This document shows, one piece after another, positions 12,701 through 23,756 of a stretch of DNA of 64,000 nucleotides. Numbering within the stretch: the first letter of the stretch is position 1; each line of letters starts with the position of its first letter. The notes under the pieces are model-generated. The model was not told the origin of the DNA. It saw only the letters and a list, made by a program, of their open reading frames with translations, and did no database searches. The DNA comes from Trichoplax sp. H2 (Eukaryota; Placozoa; Uniplacotomia; Trichoplacea), in contig NOWV01000066.1 of NCBI GenBank assembly GCA_003344405.1, positions 186,001 to 250,000 of the forward strand, written 5' to 3'. A program made the position numbers and the translations under genes.

Positions 12701-13979
12701 TCGCCGTTAAAGGATAAAAAAAAAAAAAACTAACCGATTGAAGTAGGAGTTTCGATGAACGGAAAAAAAAACTTTATCTAGTGTGTGGGACAGTCAATAA
12801 AGCACAGCGATTGATATGATCTGGATCACTTCAACGATTTGGATTAGTTAAAGGGGTAACATGAGAGTAAATTGTCATCCATATCATGTAGACGATTAAA
12901 GATTTTGGGTTGATTTAATGAGTAACTAAAACAATCGGTCAAGTGATTGCTTGATTGATAATTGAATTGCATGGACTATCAATCAATACAAATGCTGTAA
13001 GTTGTGTGTGTTTATAGCAAGAATGAATTGATATCATTTTCCATGGGATCCGATAAAACTATGACGGGTAGCTATTGCCCAACATGCTAAAAGGAGAAAT
13101 AGTAAGTGGGAGTTGACCTTTTGCTGAACTAATTATAATTAGTCACGTTTTACGAAGCTAAACCAATTTGCAAGTGGAGTATTGTCAAGCATTAGCATCA
13201 AGATTGCAGTTGATGGCCGTTTTAATCAAGACGCTTCAATGACGACGGCATACTGTACAGTGTAGAATCGCTTTTACTAGGTGTATTGCATTTTTACTCC
13301 AGAGTACAGTAGGACACTAGCAGATAAAAAATGGCTAATATCGTATTTTGATTCCTACCTCAGCATTATAGGGCTGACGTGTTAAATCGACGCCATCTTC
13401 GATTAATTTATCACGAAGAATCATTTTTAACTCAAGCGGAGAATATCTTTTCAATTGTCGACATGCTCCATTTTGTAAATGGAGCGGAATGACAGAATTG
13501 GATTGATTGATTGGATTATCCACAGCAGCAGTAAAGCTAGTAGCTCGAAATCTTGCCGCAGTTGAATCAGTTGGATTAGCCGATGGATGATCTGAATGAC
13601 GGTGTGGATGAAATCGCGTTGGCGAAGAAGGAAATGAACTATCTTGAGTGTCTTCTTCATTTTCAATCTCGTAATAGTAGCCATCATTTGCGGTCTGGCC
13701 ATAACGATTTCGACTGGTATCGACGAAATCATCATCACTCTCTGCCTTTGCCATCGGTGGCTGATTGGTTATTCCTTGCGATAGCTGCTGATGTAATCGA
13801 CACGAGGCCGCTATGATTGCAATCCTAGCTGATCTTTGCTGGATCCCCATCACGTTGAGATCATCATTTCCAATATTGCAACATTTTTGTAGATTGTCAT
13901 AACCGCGTGTTTTAAAATGATTGTAGAAATTACTACAACCGAACGATTCCAACCACGATTGGAGGGTAAATTGATTCAT
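6799..13979 (-). CDS. SAM-domain adaptor protein, SASH/SLY-like (615 aa, 11 exons)
   Basis: Exons, 5' to 3': 13979-13359, 9698-9537, 8871-8826, 8499-8311, 8213-8188, 8092-8056, 7966-7874, 7819-7695, 7568-7496, 7355-7048, 6966-6799. All junctions use GT-AG, phases are continuous and the sum is 1848 nt (615 codons plus TAA). Residues about 5-68 form a SAM domain (LQSWLESFGCSNFYNHF start, DLNVMGI core). The box DGVDLTRQPYN at the end of exon 1 continues across the first intron into LSELALNYSDTL; a second box EGIDLTVHPYTDK in exon 10 continues into DLIGRFAEDL. Such boxes recall the PYTDK / RYAEDL segment I associate with SASH1-type adaptors. The middle is Ser/Arg-rich (TGKTWKRNLSLKM, RRRSRRDSS), suggesting a phosphorylated scaffold. 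There is no SH3 domain in what I assembled. Intron 1 is 3.66 kb and contains a membrane-protein relic. SAM domain is firm; SASH affiliation is tentative. Confidence 0.8.
10030..11000 (+). pseudogene. Decayed multi-pass membrane-protein relic inside a host intron
   Basis: This lies in the first intron of the SAM-domain gene, on the opposite strand. Short open frames contain protein-like hydrophobic segments, for example PIIFSALFISTYGLL near 10576-10620 and WLSFLLFALTAGILRGII near 10741-10800, but are separated by stops and frame changes. A 69-codon open stretch at 10047-10256 precedes them. The pattern is that of a multi-pass transporter or channel gene after decay. No family motif is secure. 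Confidence 0.35.
11001..13300. other. Remainder of the first intron of the SAM-domain gene
   Basis: No exon recognised on either strand. Poly-A tracts occur near 12385 and 12717-12729. Motif copies of the TACAGTAC family occur near 13250 and 13305. Confidence 0.5.
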
Positions 13980-14480
13980 GGCACGATCAACATGAAGGCA
14001 GTATCATCGACCACCAAGAAAAATGCCAATGGTTTTAGTCGATGCTGGGATGATATGGCGTTGACTGTCCACTCCTCTAGACTAGATCGAGTCTATACTG
14101 TACTCACTAGTTGATCAACTGCTGTAAGCCAAAATTGGTCGCCTACCATGCACTCTCCAGCCCCCTTGTTTACCTCCCTATGGCCTTCTATTGTTGGCGT
14201 GAATTTTGAATGATGTTTTTATTCCTGCTAGGCATTGAAACCCCACGTCGACAACGTTATTGGATAACAAAAGCATCAAGCAGACCGCCAGTCTAATATA
14301 AAGAGCGTCGATATCGTTACAACAGGGATTATCATGGATTACTTAATCTCCTCTACATTAGATGGAGTAGTCGATGACCGAGGGGACGATTGTCTTGTAG
14401 GGTTCCGTCATGGGCTACTACTGGATACTAAACGGTATATAGTATCGAATCGTCCAAGGCACTGTCTAGCCAATATAGTC

Positions 14481-14893
14481 GTGGTCTCTCGCTGATAGCA
14501 GCGATGAGTTCATTAGTAGTTTTTACTTAGAAGACGGAGTACTCTTCGCCAGCTGTCATGATGATCCGGGTGGATTATCTTTCATGGTTCTCCGCGAAAA
14601 GAGGATCACCGCTTGGCTTGGTGGTCTATTGCTGGTAGCAGCGATAAGTTCATTAGTAGTTCTTACTTAGAAGACGGAGTACTCTTTGCCATAATGATGA
14701 TCCGAGTGGATTATCCTGCGTGGTTCTCCGCGAAAAGAGGATTACCGCTTCGCGATGTGGTCTATCGCTGGTAGCAGCGATGAGTTTCATTACTAGTTCT
14801 AACTTAGAAGACGGAGTACTCTCCGCCGTAACGACGATCTGGGTGGATTATCCATCATGGTTCTCCACGAAAAGAGGATCACCGCTTCGCTAT
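14481..14893. repeat. Three-copy tandem repeat, about 137 bp unit
   Basis: Copies start at about 14481, 14621 and 14757. Each begins GTGGTCT..TCGCTG/TTGCTG and carries shared blocks AGAAGACGGAGTACTC, GGTGGATTATC (variant AGTGGATTATC) and CACCGCTT (variant TACCGCTT). Copies differ by substitutions and small indels, so the duplication is not recent. It lies 0.5-0.9 kb upstream of the SAM-domain gene start. An open frame crossing the third copy (14720-14965) is not conserved between copies and is taken as chance. Confidence 0.85.
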
Positions 14894-15249
14894 GGTGAAT
14901 ACAGTATTATAATTGTCCTGATTGTACCGCACTTGATAAATGCAAAATCGTTGCACACTCGCTAGCTGTATAGCTAAAATAATGCGCTACTGGGCGAAAA
15001 GATAGTGCTGCGTTTCAAACTACTTGCACTGCTTCTAGTAGCCATACTATTGTCTACTGTCTGGGAGTACATCCAAAAAGAAAGTGTTAATCTATAACAT
15101 ACCGATATTATATTATTCGCGTATTCTTATTACTGTATATCATTCTATATCTATAATTGTATATTATGTGGTAGCTATACCAGCCATTTTACGAACGAAT
15201 CACTCATTGCCTTAGTCATACAGTCATTTCCTTTTGAATAATAGGCAGC

Positions 15250-15590
15250 TTTACTCTGCGCACCATGCCGTGTGAATGAGATTTCTCGCTTAATTCACAA
15301 CAAAAGAGATACATTAGTACAGTTTAAGCAACATGCTTCATTAATTTAATTAATTCTACTTAGCCTCAATGTACTTTGACAAATGGAAGAAAAAAAAGCT
15401 TCCGTAGATACGCGTAGATATACAGTTGCTATTTACAGAACTGCAGTATATGACCCTTTGCACCATCCCGTATGAATGAGACTTGTCTAATAATTCACAA
15501 CAAAACAGATACATTAGTAAGTAAACATGCTTCATTGATTCATTTAACCTTAATGTACTTTAGATAAATGGAAGAGAAAAAATTTGACGT
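15250..15590. repeat. Two-copy direct repeat, about 150 bp unit
   Basis: Copy 1 spans about 15250-15404 and copy 2 about 15448-15590. Shared blocks in order: GCACCAT(G/C)CCGT, TGAATGAGA, AATTCACAACAAAA, GATACATTAGTA, ACATGCTTCATT and TAATGTACTTT..AAATGGAAGA. Each copy ends on an ATG-GAA-GA context; the second continues as a 51-codon open frame. Confidence 0.8.
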
Positions 15591-15723
15591 AAAATCTATC
15601 GATGCATATGTAAATCGACAGTATGATTCATTTCGATCTCGATCAATCGGTGTATTATTGAATGCGTGGTTTGGCAACAAAATCGATCCAAATTCAGATG
15701 ATCCATCAAGAGAGATCGATTGA
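15568..15723 (+). CDS. Short open frame of 51 codons, unidentified
   Basis: ATG at the end of the second 150 bp repeat copy opens a frame to TGA at 15721-15723. The product is hydrophilic and acidic/basic mixed, with no signal or membrane segment and no recognised motif. The first repeat copy has the same ATG context but a different, shorter frame. It could be a first exon or chance. Confidence 0.2.
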   Translation: MEEKKFDVKSIDAYVNRQYDSFRSRSIGVLLNAWFGNKIDPNSDDPSREID

Positions 15724-15998
15724 TATCCACGTTACTTAATTCAAATTGGCTCATACTGAAGCATTTTATTCCATTTTGAATAATGGAATAGGAAATGAAT
15801 CACGTTCGTCCATTCTACAGTAACTATTTCTAGAACTCGATTTAATTGATTTTAATGTTGGATCAAGTTGAACAATCCATGATGATATTCAAATAGGCTT
15901 GTGTATGCAATACTGTGTCGTAGCCATTTTGGTGAATTTCCTCTACTCGTATTGTACTTTACGTCTTTAGCACACCAAAGAGCATGCGCAATTCTACA

Positions 15999-16040
15999 GT
16001 ACTACAGTACAGTGGAAGGCATTGACTGTACAGTACAGTA
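15999..16040. promoter_or_regulatory. TACAGTAC motif cluster upstream of TMEM35-like copy A
   Basis: Overlapping TACAGTAC / GTACAGTAC units about 240-280 bp upstream of the start codon at 16279. A cluster at similar distance is seen at most other genes of the window (see findings). Role as promoter element is inference. Confidence 0.4.
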
Positions 16041-16278
16041 TGAGATCAGCTTGTACTGTACGCAGTGTTGGTTCCCTTTTGACGGTCATGTGATCCTGGC
16101 AATGGTCACATGACTGGATACCGTAGTGTACGATGGTCCTGTGGTACCAAGGTAGAGGGAGAGTGGGCAAGCGGTCTAGCCATCTACAGTATATCTAGTG
16201 TAGCTTATATTACAGCTTGCTCATCATTTCCTTGCGTTGTTGATTAAGCGGCAGTCTGCGTTATTCTACTACAGCAAA

Positions 16279-18731
16279 ATGGCAGTTTTCAAATGGCTAC
16301 TAAGGACAATTCTTGCTGGAGCATTTATCCTTGGAGGTGCTGTCAAGCTCATGCCAACGATTCATGAAGAAGCCTATCAGCATATGGTAAATTCCAATGC
16401 ATACGATGTGCAATCTTGATTAGGGCCAATGCAATCGACATTGTCTGTATGTAGAATGCACTTTTTATTCCATATTGTGCCGTCATTCAAATTAGTTTGC
16501 ATGATTAGCTTGCTAACCCTCCCACCCACCTACCCTTCGCAAATCAAATCATGCCGTAGTCTTGCTGTACACTCTACTTTAGGATGAAAAAGGTTGTCTT
16601 AGTTGGCTGGCTATCAGTCATCATGCACACCGTATCGCCATGGTAATCGAGAATGGATGATTACTTTCATGACAGCTCCATATCTTTCCATAGATTGATG
16701 AAACCGTCCCACTAGGGAGGATCATTTTTGTCTGTGCAACGATAGCCTATCTAGGCGCTGATGACGACCTGTATCAATAACTTATTCCAATTTAATAAGT
16801 ACTAGACTGTTATTGATCATTCCTAGGATACAGTATTTAAAGCCAGTGTTCAGCTTGACTCACTCCACAAGTCTCCATCTTGATATAATAATCACATTTC
16901 TGCATATCAAGACGAGGATGGATTTAATTTGATTATCCAAGGCTTACAAGCTGACGTAAAGACACAACTGCATCACTTTAGTGAAAGCGGATTCTACCCG
17001 CTCGAGAATTACTTACTAACTAGTACTAAGCATAAAATCAACGCCTTCATACTGGGCATAGTTTGCCTACAGCTTAAGCCATAGCAATAGTTGCATCAAG
17101 ATAAAATCAAATTCCCCTTTTTACAGCCAAAACCCTTTCAAAACCATCATCAATGAGATCATGCATGGTCTATTTGATCAAGATATTAGTTTTGTTTACA
17201 GAATAAGATGAACCATGTGTTTTTTCTCACGTACCATACAGCACAAATACAATCGCTCTATTTGTTGTACTTTGTACTACCTTCATTTGCAGTTAATGCT
17301 GGCTGGTGTTTTTTCTGGCACTTTGACCGTACCGACCGATACTACAAGATCATGCCTGACAACAGGACTAATTTAACATTCTGGGCACACTTTTGACGGA
17401 ACACAGTGTCCACTGTGCAATGTAGAATAAGACACGCATAAGCATGACAACAAAAATGGCGTTGATTACCTTCCGTAACATATGCCTTCAATACAGTAGA
17501 ATGAAGTGGAAGTAACTGACAATTTACCAAGTACAGTAGACATCAAGAGCATAGGCAATGCAGTAGTATAAGACGATATCGTCCTCAACAAGCAAGTACA
17601 CAAAATTGCTATACTATATATACAATCCACCAATATGCAGGCCACAAAGTACCGTACTCAAAGGTACTCTACGATCGTTTACTGTAATAACTGAAAATGA
17701 ATGATGACATTCATCTTTTCCTGCCAATGATCATTTCAAATTTCTATGCATAACTACAAATATTAAAGGTCTGCAATAACACTAGCACTGGCTATGCCAA
17801 CACCTTTATTGCCTATCCTAGACAGAAGCCACAGTCGATTTGAATTTCTAGACTACATTACTTCTAGAATCAATATACTGTACAAACACTCATGGACATC
17901 ATTACTACGTCCATCAACATCAGGACTGCATAGTAACAGATCACGTTGATAAGCTAGCAAAGCCCCTTTTCATCAAAATTGCCATATCCTGCCCAGAAGA
18001 CAGAAGCCGCAGTAGATGTCAATTCCTATATTAATTTAATTTAGAATCAATACATAAACACTCATGATCATTACTACGTTCACCATGACTGTATGGTAAC
18101 AACTAACTTTCACGAGCTAATTCAATGCCCCTTTCTATCAAGATTGCCATAGAACAAAATTAAATCAAATTCGCACTTAAATGAACATCTCTGTGACTGT
18201 CTGGTAATACTACAACAAGGATAATAATACTCTTTCTATTGCAAACACACTTGCTACCCACTAGATGTGCGTTACATTAGAATGATTACAAATAGCACTT
18301 GTAACTAAATACGATTTTGGACAGTAGACCACGAGCTTGTAAAAGATGTAGAAAGTAAATTGATGTCATCATCTTACAATACAAAATCTCTTTTATTTTA
18401 ATCAAAGGACAAGGCATTTGCTCAGTTTTTCGATTTCCTGCCATTCGAACGTATTAGCTATCCTACTAGCCATAAACAGTTATTACAAGTTACCGGAATG
18501 ACTGAAGTAGCCTGTGGTACATTCATGTTTATTGGGCCTGCTTTCCTACGAGCCCTTAGCAGCATGATCTTGATGGGCATTATCAGCGCCGTCATGTACA
18601 GCATGCATTCGTTGAAACATCCTCAAGAACATTTTATCCCTGTTGGCGTATTGTTCGGATTGCTATTTTTGGAACGAATGTTTAGTGGTGGCTCCGATAG
18701 TAGCTCGGCGAAAAAGCAAAAGTATCAATAA
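16279..18731 (+). CDS. TMEM35/NACHO-like (DoxX-type) four-helix membrane protein, copy A
   Basis: Two exons: 16279-16386 (36 codons, donor GTAAAT after HM) and 18408-18731 (after ATCAAAG), giving 143 residues. Residues 5-25 form a first membrane helix ending in GAVKLMP, matching the GTIKLTP motif of TMEM35, followed by an EEAYQHM segment that matches KDAYSEM. Exon 2 begins with a short FFDFLPFERIS region, then EVACGTFMFIGP, equivalent to EVACGIVM in TMEM35A, and two further helices ending in a short Lys-rich tail. Human TMEM35A (NACHO, ER chaperone of nicotinic receptors) and TMEM35B are close in length (about 150-167 residues). The split after the HM dipeptide is shared with copy B. Function in this organism is inference; the fold family is solid. 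Confidence 0.82.
16387..18407 (+). other. Intron of TMEM35-like copy A, contains a local duplication
   Basis: About 2.0 kb. No exon recognised. It carries the two-copy repeat listed separately at 17811-18151. Confidence 0.6.
17811..18151. repeat. Two-copy tandem repeat, about 170 bp unit, intronic
   Basis: Copies at about 17811-17987 and 17988-18151 share, in order, GACAGAAGCC(A/G)CAGT, TAGAATCAATA, AAACACTCATG, CATTACTACGT and GCCCCTTT..ATCAA(A/G)ATTGCCAT. Substitutions and gaps show age. Confidence 0.8.
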
Positions 18732-20962
18732 CCGATCCACTTTGCACTAGCTTGGTTATAATGCTGTACTATTGTTTGATTGATTCCATGATTCTCTAGA
18801 GCAGTATGAAATTGTACTACATTTCGCCAACTTCAAATTGCATCCGTGAACATGAAACTGTCAGGAAAGCTCTACTGTGTCAAATTTTTCATTTCCTGTT
18901 GCGTTTGATTGAGTTGAATTTGCTTTCTTATCGATCAACTTAATATCGAAGATATTGACTATTAATAAAATTTTTAAATACTCCGTTAAATAGTTAAATT
19001 GCTATATTGACCATGTTATCACATTGCATTACCATAGTTGCACATTAGAAAGACGTTCAGTCTTGACAAATGGAGTCATACCCAATAGATAGGGTTATAC
19101 TATGAATTTAAATTAACAGCACGCGTTCATTAAAATAAATAACCTCTTCAATAATACAGTGCTTACTTAACATGAGTGAGAATGGATTGTTAAAAAAAAA
19201 ATAGATGTTAACACATAATTACAGCCTATCTTAGTTCAATATGGTAGTTATTGTGTTGGTATCTCCTACATAAGTCAAGCAATTTAGTTGATACTAGAAT
19301 AGCCGATTCCAATGTTTATATGCTTATTAAAATACAATAGAATAGAAACTACTAATGAAATAGAGGAAATAAACTCATATTTGGACTAACCACATAAGAA
19401 TTATTGTCAATTCTCTCAGTAAGCTGGACAGAAAGCTTTAAAAGAGAAAAATTATTCATAGAGCGTTCTCTGGCTAACCTTGCTTAGTAAAATGTTTATC
19501 ACATTTCATTCATAATTAATCATTACCTGCATAGATTAATACATATAGAATAACATCATCTAATCAGAAAGGTATGCTATTGCTGTCATGATAAAACGAA
19601 TTGTACCATCTTTTGACAATTTATTACCACACTAATAAGGATCAAATTGTAGCCAGTATTCAATTTCGAATTAAGATTGTGTCAACGATATCGATACTAA
19701 AATTGACGTAGAATATTCTACTACGATACTCATAATTCGTCATAGCCTTCTATAGTATATAAAATAATCAACGATATAATTTATCACCCAATCTTGCCAA
19801 TATTTCATAATTGTGCAATATTCACTTAATTTCAAAGGTAAAAAGTCGTCAGACAAATGATGTTATTTACTGTTACTGACAAACTAAGCGAGTGATTTTA
19901 ACACCGGTAGCGAATTAGAAAAAAGATCGCTCAAAATAGCATAAAACGTTACTAGGATGAAATCTCTAAAACAAATATGCTATAATCCATTCTAATTATT
20001 CATTAACTTCAAATTTGTATAATATACACGTCCGGCGATGTTAATGCATAACTGATTTTTTTCAGTGTACACCATGTTAAACTAGACGGCACGACACATT
20101 GGAATCTGCAACACATATATCAACATAGCAGTTATGGATTTAGTAATAAACTCAGCATCAATGATATCACGGAGTCCTGAATTTTAATCCTTAAACTTGT
20201 TCCTGTACAGTAATTATTCAATTGAAATTCAGCACCTTTAAGGCGGACTGGTTCAAAAAAAATTTTAGGTAATACCAAGTATTATCAATTAACATGTATA
20301 ACGCTGCATAAACACCTGCTGAGCCATAAGTTTACATGTTTGGACAAGCAAAGCCATCCTATCAAATTTTCTTATACAACGCTTTATTTCAACATAATAT
20401 GCATATAGTGATCAAAAATAAACTTAAAAGCCATTTATATAACCCTACAGTACGCCAAATGGTGTCTTTTAAAGTATATCCAATTTCAATCATTGCTTGC
20501 TATATGCCTCAATTCAAAGGACAACCGTATTTGTAATGCTGGTTAATTAACCCATAAATACTTTTTACTTCTAGGGATTAACCTGCGATAATTTTAGTTT
20601 AACTGACTGCATCAAGACTGTTTCAATTCTATCCTTTTGAAAGAAAGCGATGTAACAAAAAGGATACAGTTGCTTATATTTTATTACTACACGTATCCAA
20701 CACTATTACTGTAGTGGTCTACACATGCGACAATTTTATGCCGACGTGATCTGATAATTAGCTATTAACTTTCAGTGATTGACATCAATGTCATGTCGAG
20801 TACCATGCCGAGTAAAGTCCAATGGACTTTGTAAACAGAGCTTTAGTAGAATAAATCTTGCCATTTCAATTTTATTTTGAACTCTGGACTCCACGCGTGT
20901 ACGTGGCAGAATTTCTGTCCTTAGCAGCTAAATTCATAATCTATAAGTAATTATTAGTACCT

Positions 20963-21241
20963 TTATACAAGTAAGATAGATGCACTGGTTAAATGGCATG
21001 TACATTGTATAAGCACTAAATGTGCAACATGCACGTAGAATATTTTTCTACTAGAATCTTTCAGCATGGAGTCAGCAACCCATAGACTACATGGAAAGAC
21101 CCCTGTACCGTGGACGTAGTCCATTATGCTGTGGATGTTTTCATGAGCTGCTATTTCTCGCATCTTTTCTGGTAGTATTGCATATTGCGTTATGATATAA
21201 CGGGTATTATTTCTTGGAAATTCTTTACTATATGTATGCAC
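20963..21241 (-). CDS. Exon-like open frame, unidentified
   Basis: About 70 codons of balanced, protein-like composition on the minus strand, bounded at the 5' side by a possible acceptor (CATATAG near 21226). It contains ITQYAILPEKMREIAAHE and a YVHGTGVFPCSLWVADSML segment. I do not recognise a family. No good donor or stop-bounded gene structure was found, and no partner exon is visible nearby, so it may be a single surviving exon of a lost gene. Confidence 0.3.
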   Translation of the reverse strand: MHTYSKEFPRNNTRYIITQYAILPEKMREIAAHENIHSIMDYVHGTGVFPCSLWVADSMLKDSSRKIFYVHVAHLVLIQCTCHLTSASILLV

Positions 21242-21484
21242 AACAGGTAGTATATGATATTTAATATAGCACCAGCTGCATTAAAGTATTCAATAAACAA
21301 AGTACTATAAACTTGAGATATCTAGTTTCACTCGTACAGTACTTATAAAATAACTCTCAATGTTTCCGTTCTTCATTCTTTTAACTTGACAACTACTAGC
21401 AATTTGTCGACTGCCATTCTAGCACTGCCTAGTAAATAAGATAGTTGCTCTTAACACTTTGCAATATAAGTACTGTATCTATCA

Positions 21485-21790
21485 AATAGAAGCAGCTATC
21501 GAAAGTGGCATTTGTGCTGGTGTTAATAAAGTTAATTCTTGCGAGTCCATTCACTTAATCTAATGGAAGCACCTATCTTAAATGGTATTTGCGCTGTTGT
21601 TAGTAAAGTTGATTCTTATGCGTGCATGCATTTAATCTAATAACGGTACCTATCAAAAATGGCATTTGTTCTGTTGTTAATAAAATTAATTCTTAAGGGT
21701 GCATTCATTTAATCTAACAGAACTACCTATCGAAAATGGCATTTATTTTGCTGTAAATAAAGTTGATTCTTACGGATACATTCATTTATG
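21485..21790. repeat. Four-copy minisatellite, about 77 bp unit
   Basis: Copies begin near 21485, 21561, 21638 and 21714. Consensus blocks: CTATC..AAATGGCATTT, TGTTGTTAATAAAGTTGATTCTTA and CATTCATTTAATCTAA. Copies diverge by 10-20 percent by eye. The surroundings show no gene. Confidence 0.85.
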
Positions 21791-22375
21791 GAGGCATTGT
21801 AACGCTAAAGCCAGATATTAACGTCAACTATCATCGTAGAATCGTAATTTCTATCTACTATACAAGTTTAGTATAGATGACTATCATAAGTATTACCTTT
21901 CGATGCTACCGCTTCTGCTGAATAAATACAAAATTTACGTAAAACTATTCCGGTATCGATCATGATTTATAAATTCTGTTAATCAATCAGTGAAGACTCC
22001 ATTTCGAAACAAAGATAGCAAAAGCGATAGACTCAATATATCTGCAATCTTATTTCTGACATTTTTTCCTTTTATCTCCATGCTTTATATAGCTGCAGGT
22101 ATGTCCCCATGTCATTCTAGAAAACTAGATAACAATATACAAAATTTTGTAGATACTTTTCTATAATGGAAAGTAAAAATTTTCCCGATAATTGTCAATC
22201 TCCTCTTAGTTATAGGCAGATATAGATCCTTTACTAGTATAGAATCATATGGTACATACCAACAGCCATCAATGATATCATACATGAGACTATACAGTGT
22301 AACTAAATTAGGTTCGCACTGCGTAAACTTAAAATTTATAGAATCCGAAATCGTCTATAAAACAACCTTGATCTT

Positions 22376-22654
22376 TTATTGATCATTGAAAAATTTAATA
22401 ATAAATGCTACATGTTCTTACCAAATGAGGTACATGAATTTAGCTCTGAGCTAGGTTCTTGTACAAAATTGTCTGGACGAAGATACAATCGATGTTCCTG
22501 GCTAGATTGTTGGCCTTCGATAAAAGTCATTTTACTTTACAATTCATCAATAGCTGGTGGAGACAATTCTGTACGAAGTATTTATTCCTGCAGAATAAAA
22601 TTTATGCGATCAATTAAAGGTGGCGCTACTATATTAAAAGATAATCCTTCTTAG
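22376..22654 (+). pseudogene. Possible leucine-rich-repeat relic
   Basis: A 90-codon open frame without a good start. Phrases such as MFLPNEVHEFSSELGSCTKLS and IKVILLYNSSIAGGDNS have the spacing of leucine-rich repeats (LPxEVxxLxxELxxCTKL, LKVLxLxNNxI). Repeats are incomplete and no flanking LRR exons were found, so a decayed copy is likely. Low confidence. Confidence 0.25.
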
Positions 22655-23756
22655 CAAGTAAATGAAACATTATAGCTTCGAAATATGACAAAATAAAATA
22701 AATATTACTAGTACAATTAGCGCTTGCCCTCGTGCTATGAACCTGTGTTGTAGTTATTTAGCAACTTAATCGTTATGTCACTTGTGTAGAGAGTTAGACC
22801 AACGATGATATATTTTACATTAAACAACATAATGTGACGAATGAAATCATTTATGTATTAATTATCTATTGCTACGATACGCTGAAGTTATAATATGTTC
22901 TATTATATCTAAAGTATTCTTAACAACAGAATTATTTACGTCGGTATGTAATAAATCATCTAGTGAGTTGAAAAAGTGATAAAAATAAATTTCTATTATA
23001 TTGTAACTAAACAAGAAATTAATTTCATAAACAGTACCGTAGATTATACGCGTATGAAATCACAATATTTAGATTTAAGAACCTAAATTTAAACGCCTTT
23101 CTAATCCATCATCTACATATAGTACTGTCTTAATTTTTAGTTAGTATACCGTATAATCACTACTTCTAATTTAATGGCAATATATGATATTTACGTTCTA
23201 ATTATACAGTAAAATTTATGGCACATTTTCATCTTTGTTACAATAAGATGTCACCTAGCATTAAATTATACGCTATATATGATATGCGTACTTGCACATG
23301 TATGCTTTATATTCGAATTTCTTCACTGTGTGATATTGTAATTGTTGGAATGCTATCTATACGCTATTGATTAATTGAAATCGAAATTTTAAGTAATAAA
23401 TATTAATATGAAAACTAATGACTTTGTTCTATCCCATAATAAATAAAAATTTAGACCAGAACATTGAGCATTAGCGTGTGAAAATCCTACACTGTGCTGT
23501 ATAATAGCGTTGATATCTACGAGAATCATACTATTGTTAATAATAGACATCTTTTCAAAAGCTAATTTGTATAACCGATATACAGTATAACAACTGCGTA
23601 GTTATCTATCAACTTTATTTACTTAGTCAACAACAATAAAACAATTTTACTACGCAGAACAATAACTAATTTCTAATTACAGAACCAGGCATGATAAGTA
23701 TTTAAACGTAGCCATCAGCTTATAGTTGTATTGTGGTAAGTCTCTTTTGAAGCAAG

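Larger units (their letters stand above)
18732..23756. other. Intergenic stretch between the two TMEM35-like genes
   Basis: About 5 kb, AT-rich. Three items are listed separately: an exon-like minus-strand frame, a four-copy minisatellite and a possible leucine-rich-repeat relic. Nothing else recognisable. Confidence 0.5.

Noticed and set aside
21485-21790. CRISPR-like array of regularly spaced repeats
   Set aside because: The units are directly adjacent diverged copies of about 77 bp without unique spacers, and the genome is eukaryotic; it is a minisatellite.
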